Shown: positions 1-11,503, numbered from the stretch's first letter. The stretch is 64,000 nt of DNA from Rudaeicoccus suwonensis (GCF_007829035.1 NZ_VIVQ01000003.1:1-64000), one strand, 5' to 3'. Numbers and translations: made by a program. The notes: generated by a model from the sequence alone, not told the origin.

Positions 1-1
1 G

Positions 2-460
2 TCTCACTCCGGATGGGGTTCCTCATGGCTGGGCATCGCCGAGGCGACCCTCGCCTGCGGCGCGATCGGCGGCAGCATCCTCGGCATCAGATGGCAGGGT
101 CAATTCCTGGCGCGGCGGGCGTTCTGGACCCTGGTCACCCAAGGTGTGGGTCTGGGCCTGGTGGGTGTGGATCTTCGCGCGACGCTGGTAATCGGAATGC
201 TCCTGATCGGCGTCACCTCCGGTCTCGCCTCGGTGTGGCTGAGCGGGTGCTTCCTGCGCGTCGTCGCCCCGAGTCACCTGGGCAGGGTGTCCTCCGTCAG
301 TCAGCTCGGCGACCTGCTGTTGATCCCGGTGATGACACCCGTCTTCGGCGCGCTCGCCGGACATGCGTCCGTGACGACGGCGACACTGGTCTTCGGGGCC
401 TGTATGTCGGTGCTGTGTCTGACGTTCGTGCTCCGGCCGGAGATCAGCGGTCTGCGCTGA
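2..460 (+). CDS. MFS transporter, C-terminal part (cut by window edge)
   Basis: The reading frame is already open at the first base and stops at 458-460, so only the last ~152 residues are present. They form hydrophobic stretches split by short charged loops, for example G-V-G-L-G-L-V-G-V-D, then I-G-M-L-L-I-G-V-T-S-G, and a last helix ending before E-I-S-G-L-R. A loop with S-H-L-G-R-V-S-S-V resembles the cytoplasmic loops of the major facilitator superfamily. Substrate cannot be judged. It most likely exports a small molecule across the cytoplasmic membrane. The next 410 bases hold no convincing gene. Confidence 0.6.
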   Translation, partial: SHSGWGSSWLGIAEATLACGAIGGSILGIRWQGQFLARRAFWTLVTQGVGLGLVGVDLRATLVIGMLLIGVTSGLASVWLSGCFLRVVAPSHLGRVSSVSQLGDLLLIPVMTPVFGALAGHASVTTATLVFGACMSVLCLTFVLRPEISGLR

Positions 461-472
461 CGCAGGTACGGC

Positions 473-745
473 CTATGAGCGTGTCGCCCGAAACAACCAC
501 GGGGTCACCAGTTGCAGAGCCGCGGCCACGTCGGACTGGAGGCGTTTTGCGTCTGGAATCTGTTGTGGAACAGGTGAGTTCGGCAGGAATACGGGATTGC
601 CCAATGCCACGTAGAAGCTGCGCAGTGAGCGCATCGTGTTCGAGGCTGCTGGTGGCACTGGTCCCGGAGAGCCGCCGACGATCATGGCGGCGTCTGCGCC
701 GTCGGCGACGGATCGCGCACAGCCCGCGACCGCCCCACAGGCCAC
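473..745 (-). pseudogene. Possible gene remnant in the 461-871 gap
   Basis: The 461-871 gap has no clear intact gene. A 90-codon minus-strand frame looks protein-like only in its last ~70 residues: a G-G-S-P-G-P loop, an L-R-S-F-Y-V-A-L-G-N segment, then a helix ending in L-V-T-P-W-L. This vaguely recalls the C-terminal half of NADPH-dependent FMN reductases (flavodoxin fold). There is no N-terminal FMN-binding part and no ribosome binding site. It may be a decayed fragment or chance coding-like sequence. Confidence 0.2.
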
Positions 746-871
746 TCACAACCCAATGACACTCGTCTCGGAAGATCTTCTGCAGAAAACCACCACGGCT
801 CTCCACATTGTTGGCAGGATGCCCGTAGCCGGGCATGGAGCCAGGCCATTCAGAAGGGGAGTCCTTTCACA

Positions 872-2881
872 ATGCGCCATACAACTCGTCTGATCGCGCT
901 GACCGCCACCGGCGGCCTCGCGATCGCCTTCGCCGGTGTCGGCGCGGGCACCGCGCACGCGGCCAGCAGCGGCCGCGACGTCGTCAACGCGACACCGACC
1001 TGGACGTCGCACGCTCTCAAGCGTGGCGCCGTCGCGGCCGGTCAGCAGCACACTTTCAGCATCGTTCTCAACATGCGCAACGAGGCCGGTGCCGAGGCGC
1101 TTGCCAATGCTGTGTCCGACCCGTCAAGCCCGTCCTACGGTAAGTACGTCACGGCGGCCAAGTGGCGTTCGGAGTTCGCTCCGACCAATCAGCAGGTCAG
1201 CCAGGTCAGCGGATGGCTGCGGAGTCAGGGCATCAAAGTCCTGTCCACCCCGGCCAACCATCGCTACCTGCAGGTGATGGCGACGACGTCTGAGATCAAC
1301 AGCGCGTTCCACACGACGATGTCGACGTATTCTCTCGATGGCGCCGCACAGACTGCACCGAACTCGACTCTGACTGTGCCGCAGTCGATTTCGTCACTTG
1401 TCGCCGGTGTGGTCGGGCTGGACTCGACGCAGAAGGCGACGCCGACGTCCACGACCGGGGTCACCAGCACTGCTCAGTTGCGGACCGGTTCGAGCACCGT
1501 CGCCCCGGCCAAAGCGACATCAGACACCACGCTGCCCGGCCCTCCGGCAGCCTTCGTGAACGCCGGTCCGTGCTCGGCGTACTACGGTCAGAAGAAGGCT
1601 TCCACGCTGCCGAAGCTGGTGCAGAACCCGATGAGCTACGCGGTCTGCGGTTACAAGCCCGCACAGATCCGCGGCGCCTACGGCGTCGACAGTGAACTGC
1701 AGCAGGGATACGACGGGCGTGGTGTCACGGTCGCCATCGTGGATGCCTTTGCATCACCGACGATCTACGACGACGCATCCGAGTACGCCCGCCGTAACGA
1801 CCCCAACCACCCGCTGCGCAGCTACCAGTTCTCGCAGTCACTCCCGGGCTCCTACAACTCGGTCTCGGAGTGCGGCGGCAACGGGTGGTACGGCGAGGAG
1901 ACCCTCGACGTCGAGGCCGTCCACGCGACTGCTCCGGGCGCGAACATCCTGTATGTCGGTGGCGCCAGCTGTAACGACGACGACCTCAACGCGGCGGTCA
2001 ACACCGTTGTCGACAACCAACTCGCGTCCGTCATCACCAACTCCTACAGCGACACCGGTGAGCCCACCAGCGTCGCCCAGGTCGCCGAGGACCACCAGAC
2101 GGCGATCCAGGCTGCTGCCCAGGGCATCAGCCTGATGTTCTCCGCCGGCGACGACGGCGACGAGATCGCAGCCACCGGCACCCGCCAGGTCAACTACGAA
2201 GCATCCGACCCCTACGTCACGGCAGTCGGAGGCACCTCGCTGAACATCACGGCGGACGACAGCTACGGCTGGGAGCAGGGCTGGGGCACCGGCAAGTCGA
2301 CTCTGACCAAGGGCAAGTGGACGCCGATCCCGCCGGCGTACGACTACGGCGGCGGTGGCGGCACCAGTCGTCTGTTCACCCAGCCCGGCTACCAGAAGGG
2401 TGTCGTCCCGGCGTCGATCTCCAACTACTTCGGCAACGGAGCACATCGAGCCGTTCCGGATGTCGCAATGGTGGGCGATCCCTCGACCGGTTATCTGGTC
2501 GGCGAGACTCAGTTGTTCCCGAACGGCAAGTCGGTCTACGGCGAATACCGCATCGGTGGAACGTCGCTGTCGTCCCCGTTGTTCGCCGGTGTGATCGCTG
2601 TCGCCGACCAGGTGGCTGGTCACTCGTTGGGCTTCCTGAACCCCAAGCTGTACTCGCTTGCGGGGACCGGTGCCTTCCATGACGTGAACCACGGCAGGGC
2701 AGTCACCGACGCCGTCGTCCGCGTCGACTATGTCAACGGGGTCAACGCCAGCAACGGCACCGTGATCACGGCACGCACGCTGAACCAGACCGGCACGATC
2801 TACACCCGCAAGGGGTATGACGATGTGACCGGTGTCGGTTCGCCGAACGGTCCGGAGTTCTTCGCAGCGATGGCCAAGTGA
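872..2881 (+). CDS. Secreted sedolisin-type serine-carboxyl peptidase (S53, kumamolisin-like)
   Basis: 669 residues. A Sec signal peptide (R at 6, hydrophobic 7-28, cleavage near A-H-A/A-S at ~31) is followed by a pro-kumamolisin activation domain (~40-190), a Ser/Thr-rich linker and a subtilisin-fold catalytic domain from ~255. The S53 catalytic set is visible: E342 and D346 (E-x-x-x-D), the oxyanion aspartate D427 in S-A-G-D, and the nucleophile S565 in G-G-T-S-L-S-S-P. The C-terminal D-V-T-G-V-G-S-P matches the family's calcium site. Such enzymes are made as zymogens and cut proteins outside the cell, usually at acid pH. Start ATG has an A-A-G-G-G-G-A-G ribosome binding site 9 bases upstream. 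It stands alone, with its own terminator. Confidence 0.93.
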   Translation: MRHTTRLIALTATGGLAIAFAGVGAGTAHAASSGRDVVNATPTWTSHALKRGAVAAGQQHTFSIVLNMRNEAGAEALANAVSDPSSPSYGKYVTAAKWRSEFAPTNQQVSQVSGWLRSQGIKVLSTPANHRYLQVMATTSEINSAFHTTMSTYSLDGAAQTAPNSTLTVPQSISSLVAGVVGLDSTQKATPTSTTGVTSTAQLRTGSSTVAPAKATSDTTLPGPPAAFVNAGPCSAYYGQKKASTLPKLVQNPMSYAVCGYKPAQIRGAYGVDSELQQGYDGRGVTVAIVDAFASPTIYDDASEYARRNDPNHPLRSYQFSQSLPGSYNSVSECGGNGWYGEETLDVEAVHATAPGANILYVGGASCNDDDLNAAVNTVVDNQLASVITNSYSDTGEPTSVAQVAEDHQTAIQAAAQGISLMFSAGDDGDEIAATGTRQVNYEASDPYVTAVGGTSLNITADDSYGWEQGWGTGKSTLTKGKWTPIPPAYDYGGGGGTSRLFTQPGYQKGVVPASISNYFGNGAHRAVPDVAMVGDPSTGYLVGETQLFPNGKSVYGEYRIGGTSLSSPLFAGVIAVADQVAGHSLGFLNPKLYSLAGTGAFHDVNHGRAVTDAVVRVDYVNGVNASNGTVITARTLNQTGTIYTRKGYDDVTGVGSPNGPEFFAAMAK

Positions 2882-2916
2882 CCGACCTCCGTCGGTGACG
2901 GTTCACTGAACCACCG

Positions 2917-2955
2917 GCCCGGGCCCGCTCTGCACCAGCAGTGGCGGGCCCGGGC
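2917..2955 (+). terminator. Terminator after the S53 peptidase gene
   Basis: A perfect 12-bp stem (2917-2928 with 2944-2955, starting GCCCGGGCCCGC) encloses a 15-base loop 35 bases after the stop codon. The T-run is weak, as is common in GC-rich actinobacteria. Confidence 0.7.
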
Positions 2956-3071
2956 TTCGTCATACGCGGCAGTGGTCGTGCCCGTCATTCGGTATGCCGA
3001 GCGGTGCGCGGAGCAGAGTTTGCGAGAATCGAGGCGCTCACCAGCCCTCTCGCACCAGGAGCCGAAATCCC

Positions 3072-4352
3072 GTGTCTGCGCAGTCCCGCCTGACCGATCT
3101 GTCCGCCGACGAACTCGCCGCCTTCCGCGCCGAGCAGCAGACGGCATACGACACTCTCGCCGGCAGCGGCCTGAAGCTGGATCTCACCCGCGGCAAGCCC
3201 TCCGCCGCGCAGCTGGACCTGTCCAACGGCCTGCTGGACCTGCCCAAGGGAGTGCATGACGCGTCCGGCACGGACACGCGCAATTACGGTGGCCTGCAAG
3301 GGATTTCGGAGCTGCGGCAGATTTTCGCCGAGCTGCTGTGGGTCGAACCGGCCCAGCTCGTGGCCGGTGGCAACTCCAGCCTGACGATGATGAAAGACAC
3401 CCTCGTCGACCTCATGTTGTTCGGTGGCGTCGACTCGCCCGGCCCATGGTCGGCGCAGGAGAAGGTGCGCTTCATCTGCCCGGTGCCCGGTTATGACCGG
3501 CACCACACGCTGCTGGACTCCCTCGGCATCGAGATGCTCGCCGTGCCGATGAACGACGACGGCCCCGACGTCGATGCCGTGGCCGCGCTGGTCAAGGACG
3601 ACCCGACCGTCAATGGAATGTGGATCGTGCCGACCTACGCCAACCCCGCGGGCGCGGTCTGCAGCCAGGAGGTCGCTGCGGCGCTGGTGGCCATGCCGAC
3701 CGCCGCGCCCGACTTCAAGATCCTGTGGGACAACGCCTACGCCCTGCACCACCTCACCGCCGACGAGGTCAAGAGCGCCGACATCCTCTCGCTGGCCAGC
3801 GCGGCCGGTCACCCGCATCGTCCGATCCTGTTCGCGTCGACGTCCAAGATCACCTTCGCCGGCGCCGGCGTCGCTTTCCTGGCTGCATCCACCGAGCAGG
3901 TCGCGTGGTACCTCAAGCACCTCGGTGAAGGCGCGATCGGCCCCGACAAGGTCAACCAGTTGCGGCACGCGCAGTTCTTCGGCGACGCCGACGGTGTGCG
4001 CGCCCACATGGCGCGGCACCGCGAGATCATCGCCCCGAAGTTCGCCGAGGTGCAGCGAATCCTGACCGACCGCCTCGGCGGCACGGGTGTCGCGACCTGG
4101 ACCGACCCCAAGGGCGGCTACTTCGTCAGCCTGGATGTCGTCCCCGGTACCGCCGCGCGGGTGGTGCAGCTGGCCAAAGACGCGGGCATCGCACTCACCC
4201 CTGCCGGCGCATCCTTCCCGTATGGCGTGGACCCGCAGGACACGAACATCCGGCTCGCGCCGACCTTCCCGGCTCTGCCCGAGGTGACCGCTGCAATGGA
4301 GGCTGTGGCCACCTGCGTGCTGCTCGCGGCAGCGGAGAAGCTGAGTTCCTGA
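3072..4352 (+). CDS. PLP-dependent aspartate aminotransferase, subgroup Ic type
   Basis: 426 residues from a GTG start preceded by AGGAG at good distance. The same frame extends upstream to 2994, but those codons look unlike protein. It carries the L-D-L-T-R-G-K-P-S and Q-L-D-L-S N-terminal motifs typical of the actinobacterial aspartate aminotransferase family (Pfam Asp_aminotransf). The PLP-binding lysine is K259 in S-T-S-K-I-T-F-A-G-A-G, and I-L-W-D-N-A-Y carries the PLP-ring Asp and Tyr. Expected reaction: amino transfer between aspartate and 2-oxoglutarate in the cytosol, feeding the aspartate amino acid family. No partner genes adjoin; it ends in its own hairpin terminator. Confidence 0.88.
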   Translation: MSAQSRLTDLSADELAAFRAEQQTAYDTLAGSGLKLDLTRGKPSAAQLDLSNGLLDLPKGVHDASGTDTRNYGGLQGISELRQIFAELLWVEPAQLVAGGNSSLTMMKDTLVDLMLFGGVDSPGPWSAQEKVRFICPVPGYDRHHTLLDSLGIEMLAVPMNDDGPDVDAVAALVKDDPTVNGMWIVPTYANPAGAVCSQEVAAALVAMPTAAPDFKILWDNAYALHHLTADEVKSADILSLASAAGHPHRPILFASTSKITFAGAGVAFLAASTEQVAWYLKHLGEGAIGPDKVNQLRHAQFFGDADGVRAHMARHREIIAPKFAEVQRILTDRLGGTGVATWTDPKGGYFVSLDVVPGTAARVVQLAKDAGIALTPAGASFPYGVDPQDTNIRLAPTFPALPEVTAAMEAVATCVLLAAAEKLSS

Positions 4353-4366
4353 TGACGCTCATCGGT

Positions 4367-4404
4367 CGGTCACGTGCCTCAGCCCCCGATGCGGCACGTG
4401 ACCG
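4367..4404 (+). terminator. Terminator after the aminotransferase gene
   Basis: A perfect 12-bp stem (CGGTCACGTGCC at 4367-4378 paired with 4393-4404) with a 14-base loop lies 14 bases after the stop. Confidence 0.7.
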
Positions 4405-4505
4405 GGACGTCTGATTGATGGTCGGGCGGCGCGTCATCCGCACGCGGCGTCGGGCGTCTGCTGCGTAACGGCTCCGGGGCCGGCGGCGTGTGGGAGAGTT
4501 CGGGT

Positions 4506-5339
4506 GTGAGTGAGCCCGGTTCGGTGGCGCCGACGCCCGTCTTCTTCGTCGCGGGCGGCACCGGCATCTCCGCGGAGACGCTCGGCAACATGATGCTGCA
4601 GCAGTTCCCCAGCGTTCGTTTCGTGCGGCAGAAGATCCCGTTCATCAAAACTGAGGAGCAGGCCCGCGCCACGGTGGCGATGATGGACGCCGCGCGCACC
4701 GAGGAGATCATGCCGCTGGTGTTCTCGACGGTCGCGGTCGAAGGTGTGCGCGCGATCATCTCGGGCACCGAGTGCGCCTTCATCGACCTGTTCGGCGCCC
4801 ACCTGGACATGGTCGAGCGGGTGTTGCACGTCAACGCCGCCCGCAACGGCAGCAGTCCGCACGGGGTGCGGGATGCGGGGGAGTACGACGCCAGGATGAA
4901 GGCCGTCGAATTCGCCATCGAGCACGACGACGGCCAGAGCCTGCGCCAACTGGACCGCGCCGACCTGATCCTGACTGCACCGTCCAGATGCGGCAAGACG
5001 CCCACGACGATGTACCTCGCCCTGCAGTTCGGCCTGCGCGTCGCCAACTACCCGCTGGTCGAGGAGGACTTCGACACCTCGGCACTGCCGCGCCCGATCC
5101 GGCCGTATGCCGACAAGTGCTTCGGCCTGTTGTCGACACCGGCGCGCCTGAGCCAGGTGCGTGGTGAGCGACGCCCCGGATCGACATACGCGACATTGGC
5201 CCAGTGCACCTATGAGCTACGCCGTGCAGAGGCGATGTTCCGGGCCCATAAGATCCCTTTCATCAACTCCTCCTCGATGTCCGTGGAGGAGATGGCTGCG
5301 CTGATCATGGAAGCCCTCAAGCTCAACAGGGCGCACTGA
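4506..5339 (+). CDS. PEP synthase regulatory protein (kinase/pyrophosphorylase, DUF299)
   Basis: 277 residues. Family members are bifunctional. They inactivate PEP synthase or pyruvate phosphate dikinase by ADP-dependent phosphorylation of the threonine near the catalytic histidine, and reactivate it by phosphate-dependent removal that releases pyrophosphate. Diagnostic features are the N-terminal V-F-F-V-A-G-G-T-G-I-S-A-E-T and the P-loop P-S-R-C-G-K-T-P-T-T near residue 162, followed by the typical S-Q-V-R and R-P-G-S-T-Y-A segments. GTG at 4506 was chosen because GGGAG lies ~8 bases upstream; an in-frame GTG at 4488 is possible. Its target ppsA starts 98 bp downstream on the same strand. 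Confidence 0.88.
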   Translation: MSEPGSVAPTPVFFVAGGTGISAETLGNMMLQQFPSVRFVRQKIPFIKTEEQARATVAMMDAARTEEIMPLVFSTVAVEGVRAIISGTECAFIDLFGAHLDMVERVLHVNAARNGSSPHGVRDAGEYDARMKAVEFAIEHDDGQSLRQLDRADLILTAPSRCGKTPTTMYLALQFGLRVANYPLVEEDFDTSALPRPIRPYADKCFGLLSTPARLSQVRGERRPGSTYATLAQCTYELRRAEAMFRAHKIPFINSSSMSVEEMAALIMEALKLNRAH

Positions 5340-5397
5340 CAGAGTGAGCCGAACGACATACGTCATGCTGCACATCAGATCCACGCACGTCTGCACG

Positions 5398-5417
5398 CGC
5401 GCGAGAAGGCTCGCGCG
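5398..5417 (+). promoter_or_regulatory. Hairpin in the ppsA leader
   Basis: CGCGCGAG (5398-5405) pairs perfectly with CTCGCGCG (5410-5417) around AAGG, ending about 10 bases before the GAGAGG ribosome binding site of ppsA. It could affect initiation or be an incomplete terminator; function is not known. Confidence 0.3.
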
Positions 5418-5437
5418 GCACCCGAGAGGACTCCAAC

Positions 5438-7813
<2,376 letters not shown>

Positions 7814-7818
7814 GCACC

Positions 7819-7868
7819 ACGCAGGAAGCGGCCCGACCGGATGATTCCGGCCGGGCCGCTTCCTGCGT
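7819..7868. terminator. Bidirectional terminator between ppsA and the ABC operon
   Basis: A perfect 17-bp stem, ACGCAGGAAGCGGCCCG (7819-7835) against 7852-7868, with a 16-base loop. It lies between convergent genes and probably serves both strands. Confidence 0.85.
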
Positions 7869-7900
7869 TCACGGGTGTGGTGGTCTCCGCCGCCAGCGGC

Positions 7901-8617
7901 TCACACCTCTGACAGCGTCATGGCGGCCAGCCGGCGACCGGCCAGCACGATGCCGATGACCAGGGCGATGAGAGTCGCAGCCACGGCATACAGCACGGGA
8001 ACGCCGGGATGGCGACCGGGGACGGAGGCGACACCGTCGAGCACTGCTGTGCCCCAACTGCGCGCGGACAGCCACTTGACCGGCGAGATGAGCGAGGAGA
8101 TCGTCGACTCCCACAGCAGCCAGTAGAGCAGGCATCCCAGGATGCTGCGCTTCATGAACGTCGCGAGCGCGGTGAAGATGCCGACGTATGCCGCACCGGA
8201 GACCACCGCTCCGAGTAATCCGGCAACCGCGACACCGTCGGAGGTTCCGGCGACGACTAGGCCTGCGATGCCGATCGGGATCGCGGCGACAACCAGCACG
8301 GAGGCGAGCACGACGACGGCCTTGCTGGCGATGATGGTCAGCCGAGGGATCGGCTTGGTCAGCAGATAGATGATCGAGCCGTCGTCGAACTCGGAGTTGA
8401 TCAGCGTCGTGGTTGCGATCAGGGTGACGATCGGCACCACCAGACCGATACCGAACACCGAGATGAGGTCAGCTGCGGCGTCGGCGTGTGACCCCTGGGT
8501 GGCGAAGCGCACCACTGCGCTGAGCAGCAGCAGGACGATCGGCAGGGCGATCAGCAGGACCACCCGCGCTCGCAGGAACAGCGACCGCAAGCCGAGGCGC
8601 AGGATCGGCATACTCAC
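7901..8617 (-). CDS. ABC-2 type transporter permease (second pair)
   Basis: 238 residues with about six hydrophobic segments (~20-37, 50-70, 100-125, 130-150, 160-175, 210-232). The N-terminal L-R-A-R-V-V-L-L-I-A helix and the S-E-F-D-D-G-S-I-I-Y-L-L-T-K-P-I loop are typical of ABC-2 permeases of the NatB/YhaP kind. It is the last gene of a four-gene minus-strand operon and overlaps the ATPase gene before it by 4 bases (ATGA), so the pair is probably translated together. Substrate unknown; exporters of this type move drugs, peptides, sodium or lipids outward. Confidence 0.8.
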   Translation of the reverse strand: MSMPILRLGLRSLFLRARVVLLIALPIVLLLLSAVVRFATQGSHADAAADLISVFGIGLVVPIVTLIATTTLINSEFDDGSIIYLLTKPIPRLTIIASKAVVVLASVLVVAAIPIGIAGLVVAGTSDGVAVAGLLGAVVSGAAYVGIFTALATFMKRSILGCLLYWLLWESTISSLISPVKWLSARSWGTAVLDGVASVPGRHPGVPVLYAVAATLIALVIGIVLAGRRLAAMTLSEV

Positions 8618-9531
8618 GAGTTCACCAGGTAACTGAAGACGCTTTCGAGGGATTCGTCGGTCGGGGTGAGTTCGAGGATCCGCAGGCCGTGCTGCCGGGC
8701 GAGGTTCGGTATGACGTGCGCGAACCTGCCGAAGTCGTCAGCCTCGACCTCGATCGCCTGGTCTGCGGACCGCAGCCGCGCACCGCGCACGGATGGTTCG
8801 GTGAGCAGCAACGCAGCGAGGCGACGGTTGTCGCTGCACCGGATGAGGTACTGGTTGGGGCGGTCGGTCATCATGCGCCGGATCTGCGCGAAATCGCCGG
8901 ACGCGGCATGCCGGCCCGCAACGACGACCTCCACCTGGCGTGCGATCTGCTCGACTTCTTCGAGGATGTGCGAACTGAAGACGATGGTGCGGCCGCGTTG
9001 GGCGAAACCATGCAGCAGACCCATCATGTGCCGCCGCTGGATCGGGTCCATCCCGTTGAACGGCTCGTCCAGCAACAGCACCGCCGGATCGTGCACGAGC
9101 ACCGAGGCCACCTTGATGCGTTGCTTCATGCCCTTGCTGTAGGTGCCGATCCGGCGGTTCGCCGCCGGCGCCATCTCGACCTGTGCGATGGCGTGGGCGG
9201 TCGCTGTGGCCGGATCGGGGACGCCCTGCAGGTCGGCGTTCAGCCGCACGAACTGCTCGCCGGTGAGGAAGTCGTACAACGACTCCTGCACCGGCACCAG
9301 CCCGATCTGCCGGTACATCCGAACGTGGCCGCGCACGGGTGTGCCGTCGATCGTCACGGTGCCCGTGGACGGGGGCAGCAGCCCGGCCATCATCGACAGG
9401 AGCGTCGACTTGCCGGCGCCGTTCGGGCCGAGCAGGCCGGTGATGCCGGGGCGGATGTGCATGTTGATGTCGTTGACGGCGACGACGTTGCCGTACCACC
9501 GCGACACCTCTGCCAGCACGAGATCGCTCAC
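8614..9531 (-). CDS. ABC transporter ATP-binding protein (second pair)
   Basis: 305 residues from a GTG at 9531 that overlaps the upstream stop as GTGA; an in-frame ATG at 9621 adds residues that look unlike protein. Walker A is G-P-N-G-A-G-K-S-T, the signature reads Y-S-K-G-M-K-Q-R, and Walker B is L-L-L-D-E-P-F-N-G-M-D-P followed by the H-loop S-S-H-I-L. The ~90-residue C-terminal extension is usual for ATPases paired with ABC-2 permeases. It should energise the permease encoded immediately downstream. Confidence 0.88.
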   Translation of the reverse strand: MSDLVLAEVSRWYGNVVAVNDINMHIRPGITGLLGPNGAGKSTLLSMMAGLLPPSTGTVTIDGTPVRGHVRMYRQIGLVPVQESLYDFLTGEQFVRLNADLQGVPDPATATAHAIAQVEMAPAANRRIGTYSKGMKQRIKVASVLVHDPAVLLLDEPFNGMDPIQRRHMMGLLHGFAQRGRTIVFSSHILEEVEQIARQVEVVVAGRHAASGDFAQIRRMMTDRPNQYLIRCSDNRRLAALLLTEPSVRGARLRSADQAIEVEADDFGRFAHVIPNLARQHGLRILELTPTDESLESVFSYLVNS

Positions 9532-10445
9532 AGCGACGCCGCCTTCCGGATCCGCAGCAGCAGGGCAGTGGCACAGGCGCACACCCACACCAGCGCGGCC
9601 ACGACGAAGCCGATGGTCCACCCGGCGGAGGGATGCTGCAGCGACGAGGTCGGCGTCGGCTGGTGGAACAGACCGCTGATGAGCTCGGCCACCACGGTGA
9701 ACGGGGTGAACATCGCCGCCAGATAGCCCAGGGTGCTCTGATGGTTGGTGCAGGCCAGCCCCAGCAGCGACGTCACGATGCCCGACGTCAGCAACAGCCC
9801 GACGATGATCGCGGCGACGGCAAGCCCGGCCCGCGTCGTCAGCGCGGCGACAAGCCCGCTGAACGACGCGAGGACCAGTGCGAGCACCAGCACACCGGCG
9901 AGCGCCGCGAAGTAGTGCCCGGTGTGTTCGGACTTCGACACATGCGTGGTGAGCGCTGCGGCATACCAGATGGTGAGGGGCACGGCGACGATCGCGAAGA
10001 TCGCCGTCGACAGCGCCGCGAGACGGACCAGCACGTAGGTCGTGCGCGACAGCGGCCGGGCGAAATAGAGCACAATCGTGCGATAGCGCAGATCGCGGGC
10101 GAACAGCACCGGTGCCTGAGCTGCGGTGAAGATCGTGATGAGCAGCTGGGTCCAGTACGGATACCCGAAGTAGTTCGCCAGCGGGGCGATCAGATCGCCC
10201 TGGTCGGACAGCGACATCTTGTTCAGTTGCACGAGCAGTCCGGCCAGCACCAACGCCGGGATCAGCATCAGGCCGGCGATCAGGAAGGGCACCACCTTCG
10301 ACTTCGCCGAACGACCGATGCCGAAGGCATGTCGCAGCGAGGTGACGTAGAGCGAGGCCGCCACGGCCGCCGTGCTCTGCCGTCGCCCGGTGAACGGCCG
10401 GTATCCGAGGTCGTGGATCACGCCCTGCGGTGTCGGTGAGCTCAT
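9528..10445 (-). CDS. ABC-2 type transporter permease (first pair)
   Basis: 305 residues. A cytoplasmic N-terminal region (G-Y-R-P-F-T-G-R-R, seen in permeases of this class) precedes about six membrane segments, including V-V-P-F-L-I-A-G-L-M and A-A-I-I-V-G-L-L-L-T. The loop R-D-L-R-Y-R-T-I-V-L-Y-F-A-R-P-L-S-R matches the coupling region of ABC-2 permeases. It overlaps both neighbours by 4 bases. Probably pairs with the ATPase encoded upstream (10442-11359). Confidence 0.8.
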   Translation of the reverse strand: MSSPTPQGVIHDLGYRPFTGRRQSTAAVAASLYVTSLRHAFGIGRSAKSKVVPFLIAGLMLIPALVLAGLLVQLNKMSLSDQGDLIAPLANYFGYPYWTQLLITIFTAAQAPVLFARDLRYRTIVLYFARPLSRTTYVLVRLAALSTAIFAIVAVPLTIWYAAALTTHVSKSEHTGHYFAALAGVLVLALVLASFSGLVAALTTRAGLAVAAIIVGLLLTSGIVTSLLGLACTNHQSTLGYLAAMFTPFTVVAELISGLFHQPTPTSSLQHPSAGWTIGFVVAALVWVCACATALLLRIRKAASL

Positions 10446-11359
10446 CGCGTGCCCCCTGCCGCGCTGAAGACTTCTTCCAGGGTGTGATGGACCTCCTGGA
10501 CCCGGATCAGCCCCAGACCGAGGTCGACCACCACGTCACGTATGACGTCGAGTGTGCCGGGGGACTGCACCTGCACCTCGATACGGTTTCCGACCGGCCA
10601 GGCCCGGATCCCGCGATCGAGCAGCGCCTGGCCGACGACCTGATCGCAGCCGGCGGGACCGAGCACCTCGACGAGGACGTTGCCGGTGGTGTGTGTCAGG
10701 TCGGCAGTGCTGGACGCGCGCAGCAGGCGGCCCCCGTCGATGACGACGATGTTGTCGGCGGTCCGTTCCAGCTCGCCGAGCAGGTGACTGGTCACGGTGA
10801 CCGAGATGCCGAAGTCGTGACCGATCCGGCCGATGAGATCGAGCATGTCGTCGCGGGACCGCGGGTCCAGGCCGTTGGTGGGTTCGTCCAGGAACACCAG
10901 CTCCGGGCTGTGCACGATCGCCTGGGCCAGCTTGGCGCGTTGCTTCATGCCGGTGGAGTAGCCGCCCATCGGCCGGTGACGTTCCTCCGCGAGGCCGACA
11001 TGGCGCAGGACGTCGGAGGTGCGTTCGCGGGCCACCGTGCGCGGCAGGCCGGACATGATGCCCATGTGCATGACGAATTCCGCTGCTGACACATCCGCTG
11101 GCAGGCAGTCGTGTTCGGGCATGTAACCCACCCGCTCTCGCACCCGGGCGCCGTCGGTTGTCGGGTCGAGCCCGAGCACACGCGCCTGGCCCGCGGTGGG
11201 GCGCAACAGACCCAGCAAGACCTTCAGCAGAGTGGATTTGCCGGCACCGTTGACGCCGACGATGCCGGTCACCCCGATAGGGATGCTCAGCGCGAGGTCG
11301 TCCAGCGCCCGCACCCGCGGGTACTGCACGGTCAGCGCTTGTGTGTCCACGACCCCCAT
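10442..11359 (-). CDS. ABC transporter ATP-binding protein (first pair, operon leader)
   Basis: 305 residues. Walker A G-V-N-G-A-G-K-S-T, Q-loop Y-M-P-E-H-D, signature Y-S-T-G-M-K-Q-R-A-K and Walker B L-V-F-L-D-E-P-T-N-G-L-D-P are all present. It is the first gene of the four-gene exporter operon and ends in an ATGA overlap with its permease. All four genes have near-equal spacing, suggesting the two ATPase/permease pairs form one heteromeric exporter or two co-regulated ones. The promoter should lie in the 455-bp gap shared with the divergent ribosomal operon. Confidence 0.88.
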   Translation of the reverse strand: MGVVDTQALTVQYPRVRALDDLALSIPIGVTGIVGVNGAGKSTLLKVLLGLLRPTAGQARVLGLDPTTDGARVRERVGYMPEHDCLPADVSAAEFVMHMGIMSGLPRTVARERTSDVLRHVGLAEERHRPMGGYSTGMKQRAKLAQAIVHSPELVFLDEPTNGLDPRSRDDMLDLIGRIGHDFGISVTVTSHLLGELERTADNIVVIDGGRLLRASSTADLTHTTGNVLVEVLGPAGCDQVVGQALLDRGIRAWPVGNRIEVQVQSPGTLDVIRDVVVDLGLGLIRVQEVHHTLEEVFSAAGGTR

Positions 11360-11474
11360 GCGTGAACCCTACGGTGTCGCGGAGGGATGTGGTCGGTGTC
11401 GCGTGCGACACACCCGACATCGGGGGTCGGCGCGGTGCCAACGATGACGCGGGTTCGCGGCATACGTACTCGAT

Positions 11475-11503
11475 TTGGACCCTGTCGCAAGCTCTGGCAC
11501 ACT
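11475..11503 (+). promoter_or_regulatory. Candidate promoter of the S10 operon
   Basis: TTGGAC (11475-11480) and CACACT (11498-11503) are separated by 17 bp, fitting a housekeeping promoter. It leaves a leader of about 300 bases before rpsJ. The rest of the 11360-11814 gap shows no gene. TTGGCG near 11762 could be part of a second promoter. Confidence 0.4.
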
